This document shows, piece after piece, positions 48,652-60,838 of a DNA stretch of 64,000 nucleotides. The notes beneath the pieces are model-generated. The model saw nothing but the letters and a program-made list of their open reading frames with translations, was not told the DNA's origin and ran no database searches. Source of the stretch: Lathyrus oleraceus (lineage: Eukaryota; Streptophyta; Magnoliopsida; Fabales; Fabaceae); assembly GCF_024323335.1 (NCBI RefSeq), contig NC_066581.1:458449197-458513196 (forward strand), written 5' to 3'. A program made the translations under genes and the position numbers. Positions within the stretch are counted from its first letter, which is position 1; each line of letters begins with the position of its first letter.

Positions 48652-50392
48652 AATCATTGCTCGCGCTCGCAGAACTGTACCTTTGCACTCAACCCGACCT
48701 CACAGATATTTCACCAGGCGCAACACTCCCAGACTGATGGATCTCCCAAACACCGATATCCTCGAGCTGAAGGACAAGATGACTGAGCTGATCAACATCA
48801 TGCAGGGTTTTGCAGTTGGTCAGAAAGCTCTGGCTGATAAGGTCGAGAAGCTCGAGCGGGCTTCTGCTGCTAACAGTGTTGTTAACCTGGATGGTGTCTC
48901 CAATCAGGGGCTGGGTGGATCCAGAGACGGTGGAAAAAGAGCAACCGTAGGTATGGTGAACAACAATACTGCTGGTTTTGGTGCCGGTGGTCAACCTGGG
49001 CCCGGTCTGGGGCAGAATTTGAAGGATAGTTTGTTCCCTCCATTCTTCGGGGCTGATGATGATAGAGAGGAAGACAGGGAAGCAGACCAGTTTTCAATGC
49101 ATAATGAGCCCTTGGGTCAATATGGGGGTCCGCCTCAGAACAAGGAGATCTAGCTGCTGGCTGAGAAGATTAAAGTGCTGGAAAGTTATGCCACTCCAGG
49201 GAGGATCAACATGTCGAATATGGGGTTGGTTAAGGGGATTGTGATCCCACAGAAATTCAAAGCGCCTGCATTTGACAAATACAATGGGAGTTCCTATCCA
49301 GAAACTCACCTTCAAGCATTCGTCTGCAAGATTTCTGCGTACACAACAGATCAGAAGCTTTGGATGTACTTCTTCCAAGACAGTCTGTCTGGAGGATCCT
49401 TGGAATGGTATACCAAGCTGAAATCTTCTGATATCAAAAGCTGGCAGGATCTTGGCGATGCCTTCTTTAAACAATACCAGTTTAACGCTGACATGGCTCC
49501 TAGTCGTACCCAGCTGCAGGGTATGTCTCAGAAGTCAAGTGAGGGGTTTAAAGAATATGCTCAAAGATGGAGGGAGTTGGCTGCCAGAGTTCAACCTCCG
49601 CTGGTGGACAGAGAGATGTCTGATCTCTTCATGGGTACCCTGCAGGGGATTTTTGCTGAAAGAATGGTGGGTTGTCCGGTAACCAATTTTGCTGACATTG
49701 TGGTGGCCGGGGAGAGAATCGAAAGTTGGCTGAAAATGGGGAAGATACAAGGTAATGCTTCGTCATCAGGGTCGAAGAAGCCATTCGGGAACGGTCAGCG
49801 CAAGAATGAGGGAGAATCAAGTGCGGTCTACGCTCAGAGAGGACCCAGTAGGGATCGTTACTTCCAGCACACCGCTGCGGTAACTATTCCTGCTGACAAT
49901 CAGCCTGCACAACAGCAACAGCAGCGTCAGCCATTCCAGCAGAGGTCTCAGAGGGTAGGATATCCAGTCAGGAGGAGGATGAGTGATCGGCATTTTGACA
50001 GGCCGCCTGTGACATATTCTTTCCTATTGAAAAAGTTGAAAGATATGGGGCTGGTACAGTTGAGGACTTTGGCACCTATGAGACCTGATCAAAGGCCAGC
50101 CAATTTTGATGAAAATGTCAAATGTGAATTCCATTCGGGCGCTCCCGGGCACAGTGTAGAGGACTGCAAAGCTTTTAAGCACGTAGTCCAAGACCTGGTA
50201 GACTCCAAGGCTATCAGTTTTGCGCCATCACCAAATGTCAATGCTAATCCCATGCCGGCGCATGGTCAGGCGATGGTGAGTGCAATTGCCAGAGATTCGG
50301 ATCACGCCTATACAGTGGGTGAAGAGAATGACAGTAACTGCAAGTTTGATGGTTGGATAAAGCCGTGCATACCAGGAAGCTGGAAGGCTTAA
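48652..50392 (+). pseudogene. Ogre gag, one in-frame stop
   Basis: Gag forms the virus-like particle that packages element RNA. The frame opens just after a possible splice acceptor (TTTTGCAG) with IIARARRTVPLHSTRPHRYF and has no ATG until 48737, so the start may come from a spliced upstream exon. A coiled-coil-like segment (ILELKDKMTELI...KVEKLERA) is followed by TAG at 49151-49153. The same frame then continues for over 400 codons through the gag core (FQDSLSGGSLEWYTKL, SWQDLGDAFFKQY, EYAQRWRELAARVQP), a Gln-rich linker and a CxxHx(4)GHx(5)C-type motif at 50123-50167, to TAA at 50390. No protease is fused after it. The single stop is the only evident defect. Confidence 0.88.
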
Positions 50393-50769
50393 AAAGATCA
50401 GCACTGACACTCGTCCGGAAGAGTAATATTTCTTGTTTTCAGTTTTATCTGCATGAAAGCCATACGTGTTGCCCGACACGTAATGGTCCATTGTAAGGGC
50501 CACCTCATGTTCATAATTTGCAACATTCTGTATCATTAATAAATGGATGTTTTTCAGTCAAAAAACGGTGTTCCCTGTTTTTCATTTATTTTTGCAGTTT
50601 AAAAACAAATAAAAATGGCAATGTTTGTTTTCATTTTTCTTTTTGATTTGTCTCGTCCCGAATTCAAAAATAATTCTCCGGATCTCGTTGATAACGATTC
50701 GGTTACACCTCATATGACTTCGACAAACCAAGCTATCATGCCGAAGAAGAAGACGAAGAAGGTTGTGAT
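50393..50769 (+). other. Spacer between gag and pol relics
   Basis: AT-rich with no credible coding frame. It lies where protease and then the intron typical of Ogre would be expected. Confidence 0.45.
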
Positions 50770-51300
50770 CTGCTGGAATTAGCCAGGTTGTTGAAACAAG
50801 AGGAGAAGGTGATTCAGCCGCATGAGGAGCGGATTGAGGTTGTTATTCCAAGCACCGCCGAGGTCAGGAAGGAAGTGAAAATTAGAGCCACTTCAGAGGC
50901 AAGTCGAGAGCAGAATGGTAGTCCGGTTGAAGGGACATGTGGATACCTTCACCTGGTCGTGTCAGGATATGCCAGGGTCGGATACCGATGTCGTTGTGCA
51001 CAAGCTACCATGGAGAGAAGATTGTCCTCTAAAGAAGCAGAACTTCAGTGCCTGTATCAGAGAGCCATGGTGACTTTGTTTCGTGATATGATTCATCATG
51101 AAATCGAATGCTATGTTGATGACATGATAGCAAAGTCCCAAACAGAAGAGGGGCATCTGGCAGACCGGGGCAGGTCGTTTGACCAGTGGGGATAATTCAG
51201 ACTGAGGTTGAATTCGAATGAGTGCACTATCAGAGTGCGGTCCGGTAAGATGATTGGGGTTCATTGTAAGAGAGGAATCGAGGTTGATCCTGCTAAAAAA
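50770..51300 (+). pseudogene. Ogre reverse transcriptase relic with YVDD
   Basis: Starts with LLKQEEKVIQPHEE, the linker before RT. A shifted frame near 50935-51010 reads WSCQDMPGSDTDVVVHKL. The RT then jumps to YQRAMVTLFRDMIH and the catalytic YVDD at 51112-51123, followed by MIAKSQTEE. The stretch between (fingers and first part of the palm, with the first catalytic Asp) is missing. After VHCKRGIEVDPA the sequence enters a ~23-base A tract at about 51295-51317. Confidence 0.75.
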
Positions 51301-52119
51301 AAAAAAAAAAAAAAAAAGAACAATAAGAGAAACGCCTGAACCGAGAAAGAAAAAGAGAGGTTCGTGGTTTCTTAGAAAGATTGAACTACCTGTCATGGTT
51401 CACATCTCATCTAACAGCCACGTGCGAACCTATATTCAAGATGTTGAAAAAAAAAAGAGATCAAACGGTCAGGTGAAATAATGATTGCCAAGGGGCATTG
51501 AAAAATAAAAGAAAAGGTGCAGGAACCTCTGATTCTGATACCTTCCGTGGAAGGAGCGACTGTTAATCTGGTACTTGACAAGCCTTCGAGGGGTCTACGA
51601 GGTGAAGTGGGTCAGCATGACGAGTCTTGTCGAAAAGAGCATGCAATTTACCTTAGCAAAAAGTTTACCGATTGTGAAATAATACATTCACTGCTCGGGA
51701 AAACTTGATGTACTTTGGCATAGGCTGCTCGCCGACTGAGACAGTATATGCTGGTTCATACCACTTTGTGGATTTCGAAATGGATCTGATCAGGTAGATT
51801 TCTGAAAGAGCCAGCAATGACCGGACGGGTTGCGAAAGGGCCAATGATTTTGATCAAATACGATATTCGATATCCTCTCAGAAAGCAATCGAGGGGAGTG
51901 TATTGTCTGATTACATAGCCCTGCAACCCATTGAGGATTATCAACCGATGAAGTTTGAGTTCCCTGATGAGGACATCTCAAGGTGCTCCAATCGAAAGAT
52001 TGAGAGTAACCGATCCCGGAGGAGGGGCCTGACCTTGAATCCGAACGGATTCTGATGTCTGATGGGGAGGTTAAGGTGAGTGAGCTTTTGTTGCCCGGAT
52101 AACGTTTGAATGCACCGAC
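51301..52119 (+). pseudogene. Ogre RT/RNase H relic
   Basis: After the A tract, IRETPEPR and surrounding residues recall the RT connection. GQHDESCRKEHAIYLSKKFTDCE (about 51565-51690) and LVHTT-like and QPIEDYQPMKFEFPDED-like stretches to about 51975 recall the RNase H end, in more than one frame with stops. 51980-52119 is unassigned. Identification is from family memory. Confidence 0.6.
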
Positions 52120-52652
52120 GGTGCGATTGTGCAGAAAATGGTGGTAACCTACAAAGATTGGCATGAGATGCTGCCGTTTGCATTACATGGGTATCGAACC
52201 TCGGTGTGCCTACCGGGGCAACTCCTTTCTCATTAGTATATGGAATGGAGGCTGTATTACCTGTTGAGGTTCAGATTCCCTCTTTGAGAGTCCTGATGGA
52301 TGTCAAGTTGCAAGAGGCTGAATGGGTAAGGACCCGGTATGAAGAGTTGAGCCTGATAGAGGAAAAGAGGCTGGCAGCCATCTGTCATAGGCAGTTGTAT
52401 CAGCAAAGGATGAAGCGTGCTTTTGACAGAAAGGTACGACCTCGGGTGTATCACGTGGGTGATATGGTGCTGAAAAGGATCCTTCCTCCCCAAAACGATC
52501 ATAGGGGCAAATGGACACCGAATTATGAAGGTCCATTCGTGGTCAAGAAGGTTTTCTCTGGCGGAGCCTTGTTGTTAACGACCATGGATGGCGAGGATTT
52601 CCATCCCCTGTGAATGCGGACGCAGTTAAAAAATACTTCGTATAAAGAGACC
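52120..52652 (+). pseudogene. Ogre integrase C-terminal relic
   Basis: Begins IVQKMVVTYKDWHEMLPFALHGYRTS, then after a small shift GATPFSLVYGMEAVLPVE and on to EEKRLAAICHRQLYQQRMK, RGKWTPNYEGPFVVKK and MDGEDF. A one-base shift near 52600 puts the final VNADAVKKYF tail in another frame, ending at about 52645. The counterpart at 6651-6999 keeps this tail in frame. The zinc and DDE core is absent. Confidence 0.85.
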
Positions 52653-55600
52653 CGCTGGACGAAAAGAAGAAAATTGTCCAGGCAAAAATGGGCATCCCGG
52701 CGAACCGAAAAAACAGAAAGAAAGGTTCGGGCAAAAATTAGGGATATAAATGGAAAAATGTACACCCGGCAAGTCGAAAACCTGAAAAGGCGACTTAGGC
52801 AAAAGAGGGATTGAAACGAACAACTGCGTCTAGCATGATCGTTTGCGATTTGGTTAAAGCATCATGGATAATACCCGACAGGGATCAATCAGAAACGTCT
52901 TGTTCAGAAGGCAGAAAGCATGGAGAGTCTGAGGACATATGGGGTGTAACCGAGTTGGAACTTGATGAGATCACGGGTTTCACATTGCCATTAGGATAGA
53001 TTTTTCCTTTTGTGCGCAATTACCTCTTTTCAGGAATTGCTTCCTTTGTATTGCTCATTTGAGCCACACTTTTTCAGTCAATAAATGCATGTTTAGTCAA
53101 ATTATTTTGTTTTTGTTTTTCATTACCGCTTTGATTGCAAAAACATCCAGATATTTTTGATAAAGAATCTTTGCATTTTAAGACATACAGGTCCCTTCCG
53201 ATGCATGTTCATAAGATTGAAAGCTTGAAATCTTATTTGGAAGGTCGAGTGACCCAAGTGTTGAAATCTTGACACGCCTGGGGCACGGTTTTATTTGACG
53301 GTCTGTTTTGCAGGAACTGTTAGATATTTTCACTCACTTGCAGGTTGTGATGTGGAAGCTTTGTAACAGATCCCCAGAGAGTTCGCGCAGGAACGAATGA
53401 ATGAAAAACGACGAAGTGACGTTGAGACGTACGACGATCCTTGAATGATATCAAGAAGACTCTTCAAAATCGGAAGATTGGAAAGTCTGTAGAAATTCCC
53501 CGCAGGGTCCAATCCGGGACGAATGAATGGGTAGAGAAGCGATGAGAAGACGTCGAGACGTCCGACGACCTTTGGAATTAATCAAGAAGACTCTTCAAAG
53601 TCGGAAGATTGAAAATTCTGTATAAGTCCCAGGAGTTCGCTCTCCGTCGAGCACGGGGCGATTGGGAATACAAGATGATGGAGCAGAAAAGGTCCAGACG
53701 AGTCTGGGAATTCTCAAAAGTGGAAAGCTGATACGAGATTGGGAGGTGGATACCATGGTTCGACGAGTCGACGGGTGTTCTATACCAACTTTTCTCATTT
53801 TCCCAGCTAGGTCCCCAAGCAGAAGTAGAGGACCAACTCCCCAGCGGATTACAGATCTGTGAGTTCCCCAGCCGAGTCAGGATGGTTATCCAGGCAGGTT
53901 CATAATGATGTTTCCTCAGCATCCAGGCCCGAAGGTTGCTATTCCCCGAGTGGAGCGGGTTTCAATGAAATATATCTCCAGCAGTGTTCATCCTACCAGT
54001 GGATTAGACAGGTTCCCGTAGCAGATGGATTTTTGCATCCCCAGCTGAGTTGATTCTAGCTATGGATTGCATGGGTTGTCCCCAGCGGAGTAGCATTCGC
54101 TTCCCTAGCAGGGTTTGGATGGTTATCCCCAGCAGGTGTCAGATCGATGCTTCCCCAGTCAATGGGCCTGGAGATTGCTATTTCCCCAGCGGAGTATTTG
54201 TGAGCATTTCCCCAGTGAAGTCGTCAGGTATCGGTGAGGGTTCCCCAAAGCAGAGTCGGGATTGATATCCTCAGCAAGTCGAAGACTGTTGTATCCCCAC
54301 AGAGTGTTGGTGGTGCTTATTCCCAGCGGTTTCTCGAGTGGATCGGGTGCAAAGGAGGTTCTTCCCCAGCAAGGGTTACCTTTTCCCAGCAGCAGTGCTA
54401 TTCCCCAGCAGGGTGGAGATCGGAGTACTGACGAGTTCCTCAGCAGAGTGTCTCGTGCTTTCCGGAAGAGTCCCTTGAGGGGGATACCTTTTTATACATT
54501 CATCATGTAGAGTAGCATAGCATGTTGCATAGAAAAATAATAAATCGCGTAGCATTTCCATAATTATGGAGCATTACGCAGAAAAAGATCATGCATCATT
54601 GTTGCAAGGATAGAGCTAGTCTCAAGCCGTGGTTACCGTTTGAGAGGTGGTTGTGCCAGAAAGCGAAGATGTTACTCTGTGGAGTTTAGCATCATGACGT
54701 CAGATCAGCAATGTTCCCCAGTAGTGCGATATTGGAGGAGATGTTTCCGTCGGACAGAGATGGAAATAAAATCAGAGGACGTTACGCGATCAGCGCGATT
54801 CAAGCCGTGGTTACCGCTTGAGGATTGGTTTTATCAGACAGTGAAGGTGTTACTCCGAGGAGTCTAGCATCATGGTTTTAATCAAGGATATTCCCCAGTA
54901 GTACGATACTGGAGGGTAAGTTTCTGTCGAGCAGAGATGGGAATGTTAATCAAGAGAGTTTCGGGGTCCAAAAAGAAAAACAAGAAAGAAGATAATCCCC
55001 AGCTAAACGCGAAGTGTTTGTCTGCCAAGGTTGAATAGAGAGCAGTCGGCTCAGGGCTTGTCATCCTCAGCATGGGTCGTTGTGGCACTCCGGCCAGTTT
55101 CCGATTTCCAGATCGAAGAAGTTCTCAACAGTCAGGACGAAGAACTTGTGGCACTCCGGCCAGTTTCCGATTTCCAGATCGAAGAGGTTCTCAACCATCA
55201 GGACGAAGAACTTGCGGCAATCCGGCCAGTTTCCGATTTCCAGATCGAAGAAGCTCACGATGATTAGATCGATGCAGCTTGCGGCAATCCGGCCAGTTCC
55301 GATTTCCAGATCGAAGAAGCTCATGATGATTAGATCGATGCAGCTTGCGGCAATCCGGCCAGTTTCCCGATATCCAGACCGAAGTGGTATCCAGACCGAA
55401 GTGGTATCCAGACCGAAGAGGTGTTCAGACCAAAGTGGTGTTCAGGCCAAGAAAATGAAAAAAGAAGAGAAAATTTCGGGGTTCAAGAAAAGAAACAGAA
55501 AAAAAAAGAAGAAATAATGATAATCCCGAGCGGATGAGTGGTGTTCAGGCCATGGTTATCCCTGCGTTACCATTTATTTTGGTATCCAGGTCGACGTTGT

Positions 55601-55795
55601 TTTGGGGTTCAAGCCGAACTTTCTCCGTACCAGACAGATTTTTGTTTCAAGATGGTGTTCTTCGCCGATGCTGGCAGGCGTTGTTAATTATTTTCCCATC
55701 AGAGTGCAAATTGTTCGTCTGTTCTTGGTATTCAATCACTCTTCATCCTGATCATCCGAAAGCCGAGGCTATTCGTATCGACAGGTTCACAGTGG
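52653..55795 (+). other. Long repeat-rich 3' region of the plus-strand Ogre
   Basis: No credible gene. 53340-53640 contains two related ~185-bp blocks (AAGACTCTTCAAA(A/G)TCGGAAGATTG); 53850-54460 has many TTCCCCAGC blocks; 54610-54960 has two ~210-bp related blocks (AGCCGTGGTTACCG...GAGT(T/C)TAGCATCATG); and a 66-bp tandem array lies at 55081-55375. Confidence 0.75.
55081..55375. repeat. 66-bp tandem repeat, about 4.5 copies
   Basis: Units share CCGGCCAGTTTCCGATTTCC and AGATCGAAGA. The multiple-of-three unit keeps several frames open (145 residues on the plus strand), which I treat as an artefact. Confidence 0.9.
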
Positions 55796-55800
55796 ATTGA

Positions 55801-55811
55801 ATAGGGGCAGC
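55801..55811 (+). other. Polypurine tract of the plus-strand Ogre
   Basis: ATAGGGGCAGC directly before the 3' LTR start TGTAACACC. It matches the AATAGGGGCATC tracts of the other Ogre-like elements. Confidence 0.88.
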
Positions 55812-58800
55812 TGTAACACCTCAAAATTTGCCCTCCTCTCTTGGGACTAGCATATCATTTTGCATATCATTTTAGGTCATTAGGCATTGCATATTGCATA
55901 TCATGTGGTTACATTGTGCAAGTCATCCTCACAAGTCTTGGTCAGAAGATGAGGAAGTCAAAAGGCAAGCTAGGGTTTCATTGGACTGGTTATTGATCAT
56001 CTGAGGATGTGCAGGTTCAAATTAGGGTTTCATGATTCTCAAAGGATATTGGTCTTCATCTTGTTTGAAATGATTCATCATCATCATCATGATTTGGTTT
56101 CATCAAGTGTTGAAGCACATTCCTTGAGATTAGGGTTTTGACCACTGGTCAACCCTAATCAGTTGCATTGGGCCAATCAGGGCATGATCAGGAGATGGGG
56201 TCTATGATGTATATGGGGATCATTTTATGATTATATTGAGCTAATTGAGGCTAGGGTTTCATCCTTAGGCCATTTTATCAGAGGATTGGAGCTCAGTTGG
56301 ATCAGTGCATGGCCAAGTTCATCTGTCAGTTGAAAAAGTCAACTGTGGTCAACTGTACATGATTTAATGGATTTGGAGGTGAAAATGAGTTGGATACAAT
56401 TCATTCATGTTGAAACAAGTGTTATTTGACATGTCAAAGCTTAAGAATGAAGAAAATCAAGTCAGAACAAAAACTGCCAAAAATAGAAAGTGACTTGTAA
56501 TAGAAGTTTCCAAAAATGGAAAGTTTTTGACCACAAAATTACATGTCCAAGGAAGCTTCAAATGAAGATTTGTTCAACATGAAAGTTGTAGATCTTGTTC
56601 TCACCTTTCCAAAAAGTCCAAGAACTTGAAAATCCCATGTATGGTTGTCAAGTTATGGCCCAGTGAATTTCAAAAATGACCCATAATCAGGAGGGCATAA
56701 CTTCCACATGGATTGTCCAAATTGGATGTTCTTTATATGCACAAACTCCATTTGACATGTACTTTCATGGTGCATAATTGGATTTTCTCAGAAATGGTCA
56801 ATGCAAAAAGTCAAATTTCAACTGGACAGTTAAATGAACCAGGGGCAAAATTGTCCAACTTGTGAAATAATTGGAATTTTTGAGTGGGGATTTTTGCAAC
56901 ACTTCACAATTGACATTTGAAACTTGTTGGAATACTCATAACATGCCAAGGCTTCATGGTTTGGAAACTGGCTTTTAAAATGAACTTGAACAAATGAACC
57001 AAGTGCCATCACATGTGGAAATTCTAAAATACACATCCAATGAACCTCCAACAAGTGGCAACAGCTCATGACAGGTGTTTAGGGTTTGTATGAGGTGGCA
57101 GTGAGCTGTCATGAGCTGGCATATGCAATTACCATTTTGCCCTTTGTGTGAAAATGACACATTTCACTAATCATTTGCATTTTGCTAATTAGAGTGATTA
57201 AACATTGATTAAGTTGGAATATATATTGTTAATCCTAACTAATCCATAACAGAAATCACGATTCCCCAAAATCAATCTCAAATTCTTCAAATTCTTCAAA
57301 TTCTCTCAAGAACACATCACACAAAAATCCATCAAACTTTCTCAATTCTTGATCATTTGGCAAAGTGTTTTTGGATTCGAGCTTCATTCATCATCTACTT
57401 CATCTGTTTGTGAAGATTAACCTCCAATTCGTCTCCATTTGCAACTGTCACACATGATGCATCAATGGTGAATTGAGGAATTCGAGCACTAGGAGCAAAA
57501 TCAACTGAACCTGAGCATTGCATTCACCTTGTTGGAGCCTATGCTGCATCTGTTTCGCGTCAAAACACCTTGAAAGCTCCAATTCCCACGCTGCCATTTC
57601 AGGTGCTCAAAATTCGAATATCATGATTTTATGAATAATTATATGCGTTTGGTAGAGTGTGTGATGTAGAGCATCATGATGCAATTAGTTTAGGAAATAG
57701 TGAACTGTAGCTCGAGAGATCTGGAATTTAAGTTTCGAATCCAAACCCTAAGTCGATCGATCCGTGAGATTTAGGAACATTTAGGTGAAATCAGGATGAT
57801 ATTCGTATTCTATGTTAGAAGACCTTTCCAACGGATGTTCGATTGTGCATTTTGGTGATGATTCCATGTTCATGTGTTCTTGCTTGCCTGGGTTGAAGAC
57901 GATGATAATCTGGAAAATAAAAGCTGTTTGATCTGAATTTCTGTTTGAAAATTTGAATTGGAAGTTTGCCGCGGTACTGTTCCAACAATTACAACTATGC
58001 CATTAATGAAATTCATTTAATTAATAATAATTCAAATAATTATTCTAAAAATCATTTTAACCTTAAAAAATTCATAAAAAAATAATGGAAAATCAGAAAA
58101 ATGTGTGGATTTTTTTGTTGACTTCCTAATTCTCTCTAGAATTTTGTTGACCTATTTTTGGAAGTTGTGCTTGGTGGAAATTTAGTTTGACCTAGGGTTA
58201 TTTGACATGTATGCAATTTTGATACATTTTGCCATTTCCATTGTGAAATCCTCATGCTTACAAAGAAATTCTTGAAAATTTTTGTGGTGATTGTAGACAT
58301 GTTGATGGTTATGTACATGTAAATTTTGTGAATTTTGGATACCTGGTGATGGAGTTATGAATTTTTGAATCTAGGTGTGACAATTTGTGTCACACCTAGT
58401 TAGGTCATCTTTCTGGATTTATTTTCATGACCTAGGCTTGTTGAAATGAAGTGAAATTGTGCATGATTGTTCATTAATATGTTAAGATGCTATGCGAATT
58501 TTTCTGGATTTTTCCATTGCATTTTCAATTTGATTGCTATTTTTCATCTCTGTTGGTCAAATATGCAAGTCCATGTGACACATGTTGTGAAATTTGTTGT
58601 GAAATGCTCATATGGTATTGAATGAACATGAAATTTGGTATGTTGGTTGTAGACACATTGAAGGACATCCCTGTTTTGGTCCCATTCATTTCTTTATTGT
58701 TTTCATTGACTTATGAATTTTTGAAGTGAATGCATGTGTTGATGTTGTGATTTGGCTCATATAATTGTGTCTGTTTTTGTTGATTTTCATTGACATGGTT

Positions 58801-60838
58801 CCCTTTGTCCAATTGAGCTAAAATTTGACATGCCATACCTTGAACATGTCCTGTTTAGGTGTAAATTATTTGAGGATTTTTGGAATTGTTTTGATATGGA
58901 ATTGAATGCAATAGTTCTGTTTGGATGTTTGGTGTTCCATTTGACCTAAATTGAATTGTTTTGTGCATGAAATGAATATAATGAATGGTATGAACATGGG
59001 ATTAATTGTGTTGGCTTTTGTTTGACATTAATTTGACTTTGGTTAGAGATCCCTTGCTGTTTAGACATTTTTGCCACCTTTGGACCCTAGGCTTGGCCTA
59101 GTGGTCTAGTTTCTAATATTTGATGGATTTTTCAGGATGAAAAGGTGCAATGTGTATGGAGATTGAATCAAGTTAATTCAAATGAGTTTGGTTGATGTTT
59201 GTACACTAACATAACTTTGTTTTGTAGGTTGTGAAGCTTAGGCTTGAGCTTATAGCTTGCCTTGTTATGCATTGACTTGTATAGTCTGACTGATTAACAT
59301 TTGCTGTTTATGTTTGTCTGTCTAAGTACTGATGATACTTGATTATTTTCAGGTACATTTAGTTGCTTATAGTTCATATTGAACTTGCTTGCTGCTGCTT
59401 GGTTGTGAAAACCACTTGAGGTAGGACTTCTATTCTTCATGTAGTCTGGAGACCCGGTCTGTTATTTGACCGGGCAAACTGTCTGAAGTCCTCCTTAAGA
59501 GGCAATGATTGTGGTTGTTTAATTTTCGTGCCAAGCAGGTGAAAGACCTCTAAGAGGCAATTGGTGGAAGTTAGGGATATGCAATCTATCCCCCACTATT
59601 CTGTGAGTCGTCCCTCTGCTCACACGGCTGTGTGTTGATGCATTGGGACACAAACCCAAGATCTGTGCTGTCGCACAATCGAGTCAGAGTCATTGAGCGT
59701 AGAAGGGTCCCTCCATTCTGGACCCACGCTCCTTTGTCAGAAGCTCTCCCTGGTCAGGGATAAGAGCTGTGAGGTCTCATCCTCACTTCACCTTTTCATC
59801 TGCTTCACCTTAGCCTCGTAATGGCAAGGTTAAGAGCGAATAATAACCATGTACAGATGACTTGCTTCGGCAGTCAAACCCATTGTGTGAGCCTCACTTG
59901 ATTGGTTATAGTGTGTGCTATGTGAATATTTGTTTGAGATGCTTGTTCTCATTTGATGTATGCTTGTATGATTGTATGCTTGCTTCTTTCCTGGATAGGA
60001 TTAGCTTGCTTGTGCAAGTAGGTAGAAACCTGAACGTAGGGTAATGATGCATGACAACACTAGGCTCGAGTCCAGCTCCCTGGTAGTGTGTCTTCCCCTG
60101 GTTTCTGGCTAGATTTTCTTCCCCTTGAGGGGGAACTACATCGCCCTGATCCTCGTTCCAGACGAGGTATGTAGGCAGGTGGTCGTGCGAGACCACTCCG
60201 GGCAACCTTTTTCTTTTTTGTGTGTGTTTACTTGTTATCTGACTGTGTGTTTGGTTCGGATGCCGACATAAGTCCAATAAGTGGCTGTCGGGCTCCACGT
60301 TTGCCCTTTTGATTGTGTTTTGGTTCGGATGCCGACGTAAGTCCAGTGATTGGTTGTCGGGCTCCACGTTTGCCCTCTTGAGTGTGTTTTGGTTCGGATG
60401 CCAACGTAATTCCATCAAGTGGTTGTCGGGCTCCATGTTTGCCATCTGTTTGTGTGTTTTGTCTTGTTTGGCGTGCGTAAGCCGAACTACAGTGGCTCTG
60501 ATTCTCGTTCCAGACGAGATATGTAGGCATAGGATGCGATGTCCTATCGAGCTCCCTTCTCTTAACCCCACCTGCGTTCCCGTGTGTGTGTGTGATGTTT
60601 AGCAACCTATTCTTTCTTAGAACGTGGATCCCGTCGAGTACGACGGACGTGAGGGGTGCTAATACCTTCCCCTTGCGTAACCGACTCCCTTACCCTTTCT
60701 CTTTGGTCGCAAGACCATTTCCTTTCCAGGTTTCTCTGAGCGTTTCCTTTCCCTATCTTGGGATAAATAACGCGCAGTGGCGGCTCTGTGTTGTGTTTTT
60801 ATTTGAGTCCCGCCGGTTGATTTTTCGCGGATGCGACA
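55812..60838 (+). repeat. 3' LTR of the plus-strand Ogre, 5027 bp
   Basis: Uninterrupted copy of the LTR. It starts TGTAACACCTC and ends GATGCGACA, followed by the target duplication ATACA. The short frames in it are copies of those in the 5' LTR. Confidence 0.95.

Larger units (their letters stand above)
40174..60838 (+). mobile_element. Ogre-type Ty3/gypsy element, plus strand, with gag frame and pol relics
   Basis: LTRs 40174-47481 and 55812-60838 both start TGTAACACCTC and end GATGCGACA. Target duplication ATACA flanks it (40169-40173, 60839-60843), and the empty site is visible in the other chromovirus LTR near 33647-33652. A tRNA-Arg primer site (47484-47501) and a polypurine tract (55801-55811) are in place. 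Internal order: leader, gag, fragments of RT, RNase H and integrase, then a long repeat-rich 3' region. The protease and most of RT and integrase are missing, so it cannot move alone. Confidence 0.95.
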
